In this document: in pieces, positions 1 to 5,736 of the stretch
How positions within the stretch are numbered: position 1 is the stretch's first letter
How the letters are laid out: every line of letters starts with the position of its first letter
NCBI GenBank assembly: GCA_022361535.1
Contig: JAKSAU010000997.1
Coordinates: 1 to 6,034, forward strand
Direction of reading: 5' to 3'
DNA length: 6,034 nucleotides
DNA from: Desulfobacterales bacterium
Lineage (GTDB): Bacteria; Desulfobacterota; Desulfobacteria; Desulfobacterales; Desulfobacteraceae
Notes under the pieces: model-generated
The model's database searches: none
What the model saw: only the letters and a program-made list of their open reading frames with translations
Told to the model about the DNA's origin: nothing
Position numbers and translations under genes: made by a program

Positions 1-1
1 G

Positions 2-220
2 GTTGAAAACTACACCAAAGACAAATGTGAAGGTTTTGAGTCTGTGGTGATCGCCCCGCAGGATCTTGTCTATGGACTTGCCCGGGTATATGAAGCGCTT
101 GCGCCTTTAACGGAAAAAGTGCTTGTTTTCAGAGATGTCAATACAGCTTTAAAGCACATAAGCATCAGGGGAGGGTTATTTCAAAATATGCAACAAAAAA
201 AATCGGACTATTGGTTTTGA
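2..220 (+). CDS. SpoIIAA-like / STAS-SEC14-type small protein, C-terminal fragment (5' end outside window)
   Basis: The frame is open from the window edge and ends at TGA 218-220, giving the last 72 residues of a protein whose start lies outside. The fragment has the pattern VVIAPQDLVYGLARVYEAL followed by VLVFRDVNTALKHI. From memory this matches the end of SpoIIAA-like (STAS/SEC14) proteins, where a strand (VAIVAP), a helix (LAFGLARMFEAL) and a closing VRVFRDLEEALAWL segment form the C-terminal half of a compact alpha/beta domain. The canonical final Trp-Leu is replaced by His-Ile, and a polar tail of about 20 residues rich in Lys, Gln and aromatics follows. Members of this family are cytosolic and mostly uncharacterised, so no reaction is proposed. 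More than 260 bp with its own regulatory signals separates it from the next gene, so it is probably not in that operon. Coding is likely; the family call is moderate because only half a domain is visible. Confidence 0.6.
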   Translation, partial: VENYTKDKCEGFESVVIAPQDLVYGLARVYEALAPLTEKVLVFRDVNTALKHISIRGGLFQNMQQKKSDYWF

Positions 221-245
221 GCACAAGGCACCCCCATTGATCATG

Positions 246-297
246 TGACCATACCGATAGCTGGACATAGCAGGACTAAACAAACTCGATATGGTCA
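246..297. repeat. Imperfect inverted repeat in the intergenic gap
   Basis: TGACCATACCG at 246-256 pairs with CGATATGGTCA at 287-297 with one G-T wobble or mismatch, leaving a 30-nt loop. It lies just past the end of the upstream gene, and a T-rich stretch starts about 30 nt further on (around 328-345). The long loop and the distance to the T tract argue against a classical intrinsic terminator. It could be a weak transcript-end structure or a binding site, or it could be chance. Confidence 0.3.
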
Positions 298-365
298 TGG
301 CTAAAATAATCCCCATTTACTCTTACTTATTTTTTTAATCTTTTTCCTTGACTAATCGGAAGTAT

Positions 366-382
366 TTGAGTAGTGCTTGAGT
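366..382 (+). promoter_or_regulatory. Tandem TTGAGT elements, 11-bp phased
   Basis: TTGAGT occurs at 366-371 and again at 377-382, a spacing of one helical turn, ending one base before the 24-bp palindrome. Such phasing places two contacts on the same DNA face, as expected for a dimeric activator or repressor; either copy could also serve as a -35-like hexamer. No convincing -10 hexamer lies at 16-18 bp from either one, so a promoter cannot be assigned. Another TTGACT (348-353) upstream likewise lacks a good -10. Confidence 0.3.
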
Positions 383-383
383 T

Positions 384-407
384 ATTAGGTGCTCCGGAGC
401 ACCTAAT
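384..407. promoter_or_regulatory. Perfect 24-bp palindrome, candidate GntR/UTRA operator
   Basis: The half-site ATTAGGTGCTCC (384-395) is followed immediately by its exact reverse complement (396-407), with no spacer and no mismatch. It sits about 76 bp upstream of the chosen hydrolase start and upstream of the only regulator gene in the window. HutC/UTRA-type GntR regulators are known to bind short dyad operators, often containing GGT and ACC half-sites, and this palindrome contains GGTG and CACC. It lacks a following T run in either direction, so a terminator is unlikely. Assignment to this particular regulator is an inference. Confidence 0.55.
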
Positions 408-469
408 CAATATGAAGTGATTTATCTATGGTTTTTAATTGGGCGAATCTAATGAGATAAAAAAATCAC

Positions 470-474
470 AGGAG
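470..474 (+). promoter_or_regulatory. Shine-Dalgarno site that decides the hydrolase start
   Basis: AGGAG at 470-474 is followed by 9 nt and then TTG at 484. The only earlier in-frame start codon, TTG 439, directly follows an in-frame TAA stop (436-438) and has no purine-rich sequence upstream. This favours initiation at 484. Confidence 0.6.
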
Positions 475-483
475 AGAATCAGC

Positions 484-2772
484 TTGAAAGCATCCATTCA
501 ACCACAGCTTATTGGAGAGGTTTGGCCTGCCGCCCGGCCCTTTAAAAATCCAGATGCCTATGGGAAGGTTGATCTAAAACCAAAAGGGGAATTTGAGGCC
601 AGAAGTCTTGCTTCATTCATCTTGACCTATACTGCCGGCCGCTACGGCATAGACGATACCGGTGCAATCAGAGTTTCCTTTCGCATGGTGGGTGACTGGG
701 GTGGATTTCAGATCCATGATCCAGAGGCCTTAAACTATGTCAGCGCCAGTACGAACGGTGAGGCGAAGTTAAGCCTTGATATTGGGAGAAGCTACAGGCC
801 CAGAAATAAAAGCCTGGATATACGGGTTACTCAGGGGTATCTTACAGCAGGAGAGAAAATCATCATTCTTTTTGGTGACACATCCCATGGGTCACCGGGC
901 TTTTTGCTCCAGACATTTACGGAATCCACCTTTGAGTTCAAGGTTTCAGTGGATCTTTGCGCCACCGGGCACTTTGTACCCCTAAATACCCCTTTAGAAA
1001 TTGCGATTGTTCCCGGAGACCCGTCTGTTTGGAAAGCAGTATTGCCAAGTCTGCGCCGTCCCGGGGAAAAATTTCGTTTAGGTCTGAAGGCTGAGGATAA
1101 CTGGGGGAATCCGACAAATAAAGCAACCGGGAAGTTCAGGCTGGAAAGCAACCTGCCCGTGGATGGACTTCCATCTGGTTTTGAAACAGACCCGAAACAA
1201 AAGTCCATCATTTTTGATAAACTCAAAGTCGCATGTGAAGGTGTCCTGCGGATAAAAGTTCTAGATTCTGATAACCAGACCATTGCCGAATCCAACCCAA
1301 TGGTTATCAAGGAAGGCAGATTGGCCGGATATTGGGGAGATCTCCACGGACAGAGCGGTGAATCCATTGCCGTCGGCAGGGTCGAAGAGTATTTCAGATT
1401 TGCTCGTGATCTTGCCTTTTTAGATGTTACCAGCCACCAGGCCAATGACTTTCAAATCAACAGGGCATTGTGGAAGCATATAAACCATTTGACTGAGAAA
1501 TTCCAGAAAGATGGACAATTTGTTGTATTTCCCGGATATGAATGGTCTGGCAATACAGGAGTTGGCGGTGATCGGAATATTTATTTCAGGACAGAAGGCC
1601 GAAAAATCAGACGCTCGTCCCATGCGCTTCTCGATGATCTTTCTGATATCAATACGGATGCCTGTGATGCTCAAAAGCTGTTCGCCGATCTAGCTGATGA
1701 GGATTGTATCGCATATGCGCATATTGGCGGCAGACCGGCTAATGTCTCGTTCGCCCATGATCCCAAAATAGAGACTGCCATGGAAATCCACTCAGCATGG
1801 GGAACGTTTGAGTGGCTGTTGGCCGACTGCTTTTCATTGGGATACCGGGTTGGTGTGGTCAGCAACAGTGATGACCACAAAGGGCGGCCCGGTGCCAGTT
1901 ATCCCGGTGCCTCCACTTTTGGCGCCTATGGTGGTTTAACCTGTTTTTTGGCGGAAAAGCTAACCCGGGACAGTTTATTCAAATGCTTGCGCCACCGTCG
2001 CCACTATGCGACTACGGGCACCAGATTACATCTGGATGTCGGATGCCGATTCCACACACATGGTTCTGTTTTTGACCGTGATCCCAACGTATTTCCAGGT
2101 ACTGAATCCCGGCAAACCCAAACAGTATTGATGGGCGATATCGCCTGCACAAAGGACACGTCGGTCATGTTTCGTATTAGAGCCGTCAGCCAGGCCGGTA
2201 TCGAGCGGATCGAAATCAGAAACGGCACCAAAATCCTTCAAACCGTTCGGCCATTTGGTTGTGATGAATTAGGTTCAAGAATTCGGGTTATTTGGAGTGG
2301 AGCCGAATACCGGGGCCGGGGCAGAGAAACATTATGGCACGGTAATGCAACCTTTATCGAATCAACCATTCTTCATTTTCAGGAGATTAACTTTTGGAAC
2401 CGGGAAAGGAAAATTGAAGCAGAGGGCAGCCACCGTCTAAGCTGGGACTCCATTACCACTGGAAATTTCAGCGGGTTTGATGTCTGGCTGGACGAGAAAA
2501 GCAGTTCTAAATTGAAGATCGAAACCAATCTCGGATCGCTTGTGGTGAACCTTTCCGATCTGGATATTGAGGAAACGGCAGTGGAGCTTGGTGGTCTTGA
2601 ACGACGTATCAGGGCATTCCGTTTACCGGAACATGAACTTCCAAACCACTATGAAACTGAAGTGCCGGTAAGTATCCTGCCCGGAAAAGATAATCCGCTT
2701 TGGGTCTGCCTGACCATGGAAGATGGTTCACAGGCCTGGAGCAGCCCGATTTACCTTTTTAATGAAAAGTAA
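484..2772 (+). CDS. DUF3604 / PHP-like metal-dependent hydrolase candidate, cytosolic
   Basis: The product is 762 aa from TTG 484, or 777 aa if TTG 439 is used. Residues 1 to about 280 are beta-rich, with a segment around 192-210 (GEKFRLGLKAEDNWGNP) like the Ig-type domains found in DUF3604 proteins. Residues about 282-545 hold PHP-like metal-site motifs in order: GDLHGQS (D286, H288), DVTSHQ (D314, H318), FPGYEWSG (E353), YAHIGG (H413), EIHSAWG (E434, H436) and SNSDDHKGRPG (D463, H465). The second His of the usual HxH motif is Gln290. The remainder is another beta-rich module with ERIEIRNG near 575. No signal peptide or membrane segment is visible, so a cytosolic location is inferred. The DUF3604 and PHP-superfamily assignment rests on recognised motifs; substrate and reaction are unknown, with a phosphoester or similar metal-assisted hydrolysis plausible. 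It is followed after 40 bp by a GntR/UTRA regulator, suggesting substrate-responsive control. The frame is intact. Confidence 0.85.
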   Translation: MKASIQPQLIGEVWPAARPFKNPDAYGKVDLKPKGEFEARSLASFILTYTAGRYGIDDTGAIRVSFRMVGDWGGFQIHDPEALNYVSASTNGEAKLSLDIGRSYRPRNKSLDIRVTQGYLTAGEKIIILFGDTSHGSPGFLLQTFTESTFEFKVSVDLCATGHFVPLNTPLEIAIVPGDPSVWKAVLPSLRRPGEKFRLGLKAEDNWGNPTNKATGKFRLESNLPVDGLPSGFETDPKQKSIIFDKLKVACEGVLRIKVLDSDNQTIAESNPMVIKEGRLAGYWGDLHGQSGESIAVGRVEEYFRFARDLAFLDVTSHQANDFQINRALWKHINHLTEKFQKDGQFVVFPGYEWSGNTGVGGDRNIYFRTEGRKIRRSSHALLDDLSDINTDACDAQKLFADLADEDCIAYAHIGGRPANVSFAHDPKIETAMEIHSAWGTFEWLLADCFSLGYRVGVVSNSDDHKGRPGASYPGASTFGAYGGLTCFLAEKLTRDSLFKCLRHRRHYATTGTRLHLDVGCRFHTHGSVFDRDPNVFPGTESRQTQTVLMGDIACTKDTSVMFRIRAVSQAGIERIEIRNGTKILQTVRPFGCDELGSRIRVIWSGAEYRGRGRETLWHGNATFIESTILHFQEINFWNRERKIEAEGSHRLSWDSITTGNFSGFDVWLDEKSSSKLKIETNLGSLVVNLSDLDIEETAVELGGLERRIRAFRLPEHELPNHYETEVPVSILPGKDNPLWVCLTMEDGSQAWSSPIYLFNEK

Positions 2773-2812
2773 AAATGATGTCAAAATTTCCCTGTTTTAG
2801 CGGAGACCAACT

Positions 2813-3604
2813 ATGAATATGGGTAATAATACAAAAATAATGGAGCGAATGCTGGGCAGTTCTGTCCCTTTCCAGAAATTGGAGCATGATCGGAGTCCTG
2901 TCTATTTTCAGTTGGCCAAAAAGATTCAACAGCAAATTGAGACCGGAAAATTTGTTGCCGGCGAACTTATCCCTTCAGAGAGAAAGATCGCTTCATATAA
3001 CAACCTCAGTTTGGCAACGGTTCGAAAAGCTTTGGACGAACTATATCATAAAAAATTAGTAAAGCGTGTGCAGGGCAAAGGGACCTATGTCACCGGCACT
3101 GCCGACAGATATAACACAATCCGGTTTTATCCTTTTGTTGAAAGCTTCTCCGGCAGCGAACCCATGGGTTACGAGATACAACTTATAGATCTGGAAATGT
3201 TAGAGGGGCAAACCGGAATTAATCATCACCTTAAAATTAGAAATAATCAGAAAATATACCGGCTTAGGCGAATCATATCTCATATAGGAAAGCCGTTGGT
3301 CTATTGTACATCTTATCTGCCTAAATTTCTGTTTCCGGGACTTGATAAATATGATCGTAATCAACTTGAGAGAGATGCGATTTATCTGTTTCTGGAAAGA
3401 GAGTTTGGTGTCACCACTGTAAATCACTCCGAACTGTTAAGTGCCGCTATTGCTGACAGGGAAACTGCAGAAAAATTGGATGTGAAGCCGGGTGATCCTT
3501 TGTTGAAAATAGAAAAGCTGCTTTTTACGCATAAGGAAAAACCTTATGAATACAGATTAAGCTATTGCATAACGGATCAATTAAAATTGAGGAGAGCTTT
3601 ATAA
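2813..3604 (+). CDS. GntR-family transcriptional regulator, HutC/UTRA subfamily
   Basis: This 263-aa protein has the two-domain layout and length of HutC-type GntR regulators. Residues about 29-95 form the N-terminal winged helix-turn-helix: PVYFQLAKKIQQQIETG, then GELIPSERKIA, the recognition-helix region LSLATVRKALDEL and the wing VKRVQGKGTYV. Residues about 115-258 form the UTRA ligand-binding domain, marked by GKPLVYCTSYLPKFLFPGL, an acidic helix YLFLEREFGV, the AAIADRETAEKLDVKPGDPLLKIEKL segment and the closing PYEYRLSYCITD. The ATG at 2813 has GGAG at 2802-2805 with 7 nt spacing; ATG 2819 is a less well placed alternative. It lies 40 bp after the hydrolase gene, so the two are probably co-transcribed. 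Family knowledge says UTRA domains bind small metabolites and usually relieve repression. Ligand and operator here are inferred, not shown; the palindrome at 384-407 is the best target candidate. Confidence 0.93.
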   Translation: MNMGNNTKIMERMLGSSVPFQKLEHDRSPVYFQLAKKIQQQIETGKFVAGELIPSERKIASYNNLSLATVRKALDELYHKKLVKRVQGKGTYVTGTADRYNTIRFYPFVESFSGSEPMGYEIQLIDLEMLEGQTGINHHLKIRNNQKIYRLRRIISHIGKPLVYCTSYLPKFLFPGLDKYDRNQLERDAIYLFLEREFGVTTVNHSELLSAAIADRETAEKLDVKPGDPLLKIEKLLFTHKEKPYEYRLSYCITDQLKLRRAL

Positions 3605-3771
3605 TAATTATGATTGGGCTTCGTCCCGAAATTTAATATCTGCAAAAATGATGTTGCTCAAAAAGGTAATGAGTATGTTGGATAACCCCCGCCTGCTGAT
3701 ATTGCAAAGCTGAACCATAATTTTTTTTAGTACCCATATGGACCAAAACCAATAATAAAAGGAGATTTATC
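3605..3771. other. Intergenic region with no supported gene
   Basis: No convincing coding sequence or strong terminator was found. There is a weak stem around a TTCG loop at about 3613-3630 (GGG/CCC core), and an interrupted inverted repeat in which AATATC-T-GCA at 3635-3644 pairs with TGC-T-GATATT at 3695-3704. A run of eight T occurs at 3721-3728, but no good hairpin directly precedes it. CCATATGG at 3734-3741 is a short palindrome. The segment may carry the end of the regulator transcript and the promoter of the short ORF that follows, but neither can be assigned with confidence. Confidence 0.4.
3725..3739 (+). repeat. Direct repeat copy 1 (TTTTAG-T-ACCCATAT)
   Basis: TTTTAG then T then ACCCATAT at 3725-3739 recurs without the extra T at 3905-3918, 180 bp downstream. 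The two copies bracket the truncated short ORF. The pair may reflect a small duplication connected with IS insertion, or it may be coincidence in AT-rich DNA. Confidence 0.3.
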
Positions 3772-3852
3772 ATGGTTGGCAAGCCAAGAATGAAAACGAT
3801 TATGAAAAGACACAGATCTTTTAACTTGAATTTCGCTTGTTTTCTTTTTTAA
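3772..3852 (+). pseudogene. Short, well-initiated ORF: possible truncated start of an exported protein
   Basis: ATG 3772 is preceded by AAAAGGAG (3757-3764) with 7 nt spacing, one of the best ribosome binding sites in the window, yet the frame stops after 26 residues (TAA 3850-3852). The peptide has six basic residues in its first 15 (K4, R6, K8, K12, R13, R15) and then turns hydrophobic (FACFLF at the end). That resembles the n-region and beginning of the h-region of a Sec signal peptide. Removing or adding one T in the T run before the stop only extends the frame by a few codons, so a simple slip does not restore a gene. My reading is the stub of an exported protein, perhaps a transporter binding protein following its regulator, cut off by a deletion or by the nearby IS. 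A genuine small leader peptide is the alternative. Confidence 0.35.
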
Positions 3853-3904
3853 TTGTATAAAATAAAAATCGAAGAAAAACATCAAAAATGTCTGATTATC
3901 TTAG

Positions 3905-3918
3905 TTTTAGACCCATAT
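3905..3918 (+). repeat. Direct repeat copy 2 (TTTTAGACCCATAT)
   Basis: This is the second copy of the repeat at 3725-3739, lacking one T. It lies about 100 bp upstream of the transposase, where the left end of the insertion sequence is expected, and runs directly into the subterminal repeats at 3921-3952. It is therefore a candidate for sequence at or near the IS left end. Confidence 0.3.
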
Positions 3919-3920
3919 TT

Positions 3921-3952
3921 CGTCATAACTTCTTTTCTCCCGGCGTAACTTC
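3921..3952 (+). repeat. Two 12-bp direct repeats, 20-bp period, upstream of the transposase
   Basis: CGTCATAACTTC (3921-3932) and CGGCGTAACTTC (3941-3952) agree at 10 of 12 positions and start exactly 20 bp, about two helical turns, apart. They lie 70-100 bp before the transposase start. Subterminal repeats of this kind often serve as transposase binding sites. No matching inverted copy (GAAGTTA) was found in the sequence available after the transposase. Confidence 0.35.
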
Positions 3953-4005
3953 CCGAAATTAAACTAGATTTTACCATCAAAAAAGTAGAGTATTTCCAGT
4001 GAGTT

Positions 4006-4013
4006 AAGGAGGG
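4006..4013 (+). promoter_or_regulatory. Near-consensus Shine-Dalgarno site for the transposase
   Basis: AAGGAGGG at 4006-4013 is followed by 8 nt and then TTG 4022. No ATG or GTG in the same frame has comparable support, so the site fixes a TTG start. A strong ribosome binding site combined with a weak start codon may be a way to moderate transposase output. Confidence 0.7.
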
Positions 4014-4021
4014 CTCTACTA

Positions 4022-5710
4022 TTGCCGACATCTGTCATAAAAAATGTCCAAACGCAAACTGTTGGATTCGCGCCAATCCTACGTCGTTACTTTGATCAAT
4101 GTGAGATCCAGCCGCTCATTGATGAGCATGTTGATCTGGATCCAAGAAGGAAAATACTCACCCACGGCGAAGCGGCAGTGGCCATGATTACCGGTATACT
4201 GTTTCAGGTCATGCAACTGTATCGAATTTGCAAATTTGCTGCGGAAAAAACCGTGCTCAATGTTCTGCTGCCATCAATTGCACCTGAAGAATACTTCGAC
4301 GACCGGCTGGCCGACACCCTGGATGCCATCTTTAATTCTGGTATCGGGGACTTAGAGTTGGCGATCACCCGGCGCATGATTGAAGCGTTTCAAATCGAAA
4401 GTGATGTCTGTCACAACGACACTACATCCGCATCAGTTTACGGCAATGCCGACAATAATAAAACCGACCGCAGCATCCAGATTACTTTCGGACACAGCAA
4501 AAAGCACCGCAAAGACCTCAAGCAATTTGTTTGGTCGATGTCAGTAAGTTCCGATCATGCCTTTCCATTGTTCCAGCAGGCTTATAGCGGTAATACAGCT
4601 GATGTGACCACTTACGTTGAACAGTGGCAAAAATTGATTGATCTCCTCGACCGAAAGGATTTTCTCTACGTGGCTGATTCTAAACTGATCACTCACGAGA
4701 ACATGGCCCATATTAACGATAATGACGGGTTTTTCATCGCTCCGGCACCAATGTACGAGTCTTACAAAAATGCTTTTGAAGATGCACTCGTTAAACATGA
4801 CCGTGAGTATCTCCTTCCTTATAAGGAACGCCTCAACCGAGGCTTTGAAGTCCCCATGGAATTTTCACATGAAGACGAAACCTACAAACTGAGGATGATC
4901 ATTCTGTTTGACCACGGTCTTTGTGCCTTAAAAAAGAAAGCACTACAAAATCGTATCCAGAAAACTCGTGACGCTTTCGAAGAACTTTCCGGAAAACTCA
5001 ATCGCTACAAACTAAAAAGCCAGGAACAGATTCAAGCGGCTTGCGCAGCCATTTTAAAGAAAAATAAAACAACAGCGTTTTTTTCTTACACCGTTATCAA
5101 CAATCCGGTTACCACCTATAAAAACAGCAAACGAGGCAGACCATCAGCAAATTCTAAGAAGATAGCTATAGTTAATGATAACTTTAGCATCCATCTTGAA
5201 TTCGATCGAAATGCTTTTGAAAAATCTCTCTCCCAGTGCGGCTATTATCCACTGTTAACCAACAAGCCTTCAGATGAACTAAGCATCATGGAAGCCATGT
5301 TGGCCCATAAAAACCAATACAAGTCAGAGCACACCTTTCGCCGGGCCAAAGGACCCTACGATCTTGAACCGATCTACCTGCACACTCCGGAGCGAATTGA
5401 AGCATATTTGTTTTTGTTCAAAATCGCTCTACAAATGTTGGTGCTCATTGAAAGAACAGCCCGGAAAAATGTTGATAAGCGGGACCGAGGCCTCGACGGA
5501 TTTATGCCCAATAGAAAGGATGTCCGAAATCCGCGCAGTGAATTCATGCTAAAAGAGTTTGAAGATATCGTCCTGGGGCAAATGCAACTGCCCGACGGAA
5601 ATGATTACAACTTTGTGTCCGAACTAAATGAACTTCAAAAGGATATTCTTACCATCCTGGAAGTTCCACTCCATTACTATGACTGCCAACATTTGATTGA
5701 CTCAACTTGA
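4022..5710 (+). CDS. IS1634-family transposase (IS4 superfamily, DUF4277 N-terminus), full length
   Basis: The product is 562 aa, in the usual range for IS1634-family transposases. Residues about 14-109 match the DUF4277-type N-terminal region (VGFAPILRRYFDQC, then HGEAAVAMITGIL and YFDDRLADTLD). The DDE catalytic triad is readable: D133 in CHNDTTSASVYG, D219 in LYVADSKLIT and E436 in YKSEHTFRRAKG. K443 lies seven residues after E436, as in the YREK signature of IS4-type enzymes; the expected Tyr and Arg positions carry H429 and Q432. The motif PIYLHTPERIEAYLFLFKIAL after the glutamate is the family's characteristic closing helix. The segment between D219 and E436 includes a basic linker with KRGRPS, like the beta-strand insertion domain of IS4 enzymes. 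The frame is unbroken and all catalytic residues are present, so it could be active. It mediates cut-and-paste DNA transposition, acting at the element's ends. The start is TTG with a strong Shine-Dalgarno site. Confidence 0.93.
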   Translation: MPTSVIKNVQTQTVGFAPILRRYFDQCEIQPLIDEHVDLDPRRKILTHGEAAVAMITGILFQVMQLYRICKFAAEKTVLNVLLPSIAPEEYFDDRLADTLDAIFNSGIGDLELAITRRMIEAFQIESDVCHNDTTSASVYGNADNNKTDRSIQITFGHSKKHRKDLKQFVWSMSVSSDHAFPLFQQAYSGNTADVTTYVEQWQKLIDLLDRKDFLYVADSKLITHENMAHINDNDGFFIAPAPMYESYKNAFEDALVKHDREYLLPYKERLNRGFEVPMEFSHEDETYKLRMIILFDHGLCALKKKALQNRIQKTRDAFEELSGKLNRYKLKSQEQIQAACAAILKKNKTTAFFSYTVINNPVTTYKNSKRGRPSANSKKIAIVNDNFSIHLEFDRNAFEKSLSQCGYYPLLTNKPSDELSIMEAMLAHKNQYKSEHTFRRAKGPYDLEPIYLHTPERIEAYLFLFKIALQMLVLIERTARKNVDKRDRGLDGFMPNRKDVRNPRSEFMLKEFEDIVLGQMQLPDGNDYNFVSELNELQKDILTILEVPLHYYDCQHLIDST

Positions 5711-5736
5711 GCCAATGCCTTGAAATTAAGGAGTCA

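Larger units (their letters stand above)
3853..5736 (+). mobile_element. IS1634-family insertion sequence, ends not resolved
   Basis: The element is defined by its transposase (4022-5710); the coordinates given are outer estimates, not mapped ends. The left end should lie between the broken short ORF (stop at 3852) and the transposase ribosome binding site. The region 3853-4021 holds no gene and contains the TAACTTC direct repeats at 3921-3952. I compared the left flank with the reverse complement of everything after the transposase and found no convincing terminal inverted repeat: the best was a 9-bp match, GTATTTCCA at 3990-3998 with TGGAAATAC at 5882-5890, which is within chance. The right end may therefore lie close after 5710 with poorly conserved repeats, or beyond the window if the following lysine-rich ORF belongs to the element. 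Confidence 0.6.

Noticed and set aside
428..460. Ten-codon ORF (ATG 428 to TAA) overlapping the region before the hydrolase start, a possible leader peptide or frameshifted true start.
   Set aside because: It has only a weak purine stretch upstream and no regulatory codon run. Single-base changes in the T run lead to early stops instead of joining the main frame.
439..483. Longer hydrolase N-terminus using TTG 439.
   Set aside because: It follows an in-frame stop immediately and has no Shine-Dalgarno sequence, while TTG 484 has AGGAG at 9 nt spacing. The upstream start is not excluded.
831..1445. Long open frame of about 204 codons on the - strand inside the hydrolase gene.
   Set aside because: It lies fully inside a well-supported gene on the other strand, has no recognisable domain, and is best explained by codon-bias shadowing.
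3613..3630. Possible terminator after the regulator, with a TTCG loop and GGG/CCC stem.
   Set aside because: The stem has only about five pairs with a C-T mismatch next to the loop and no T run follows.
3648..3713. Twenty-one-residue ORF (MMLLKKVMSM...) between the regulator and the truncated ORF.
   Set aside because: No ribosome binding site, no similarity recognised, and a length easily reached by chance.
5697..5715. Imperfect dyad spanning the transposase stop codon (CTCAA-C-TTGAG core) as a terminator or IS end.
   Set aside because: There is essentially no loop, no following T run, and no matching sequence at the left side of the element.
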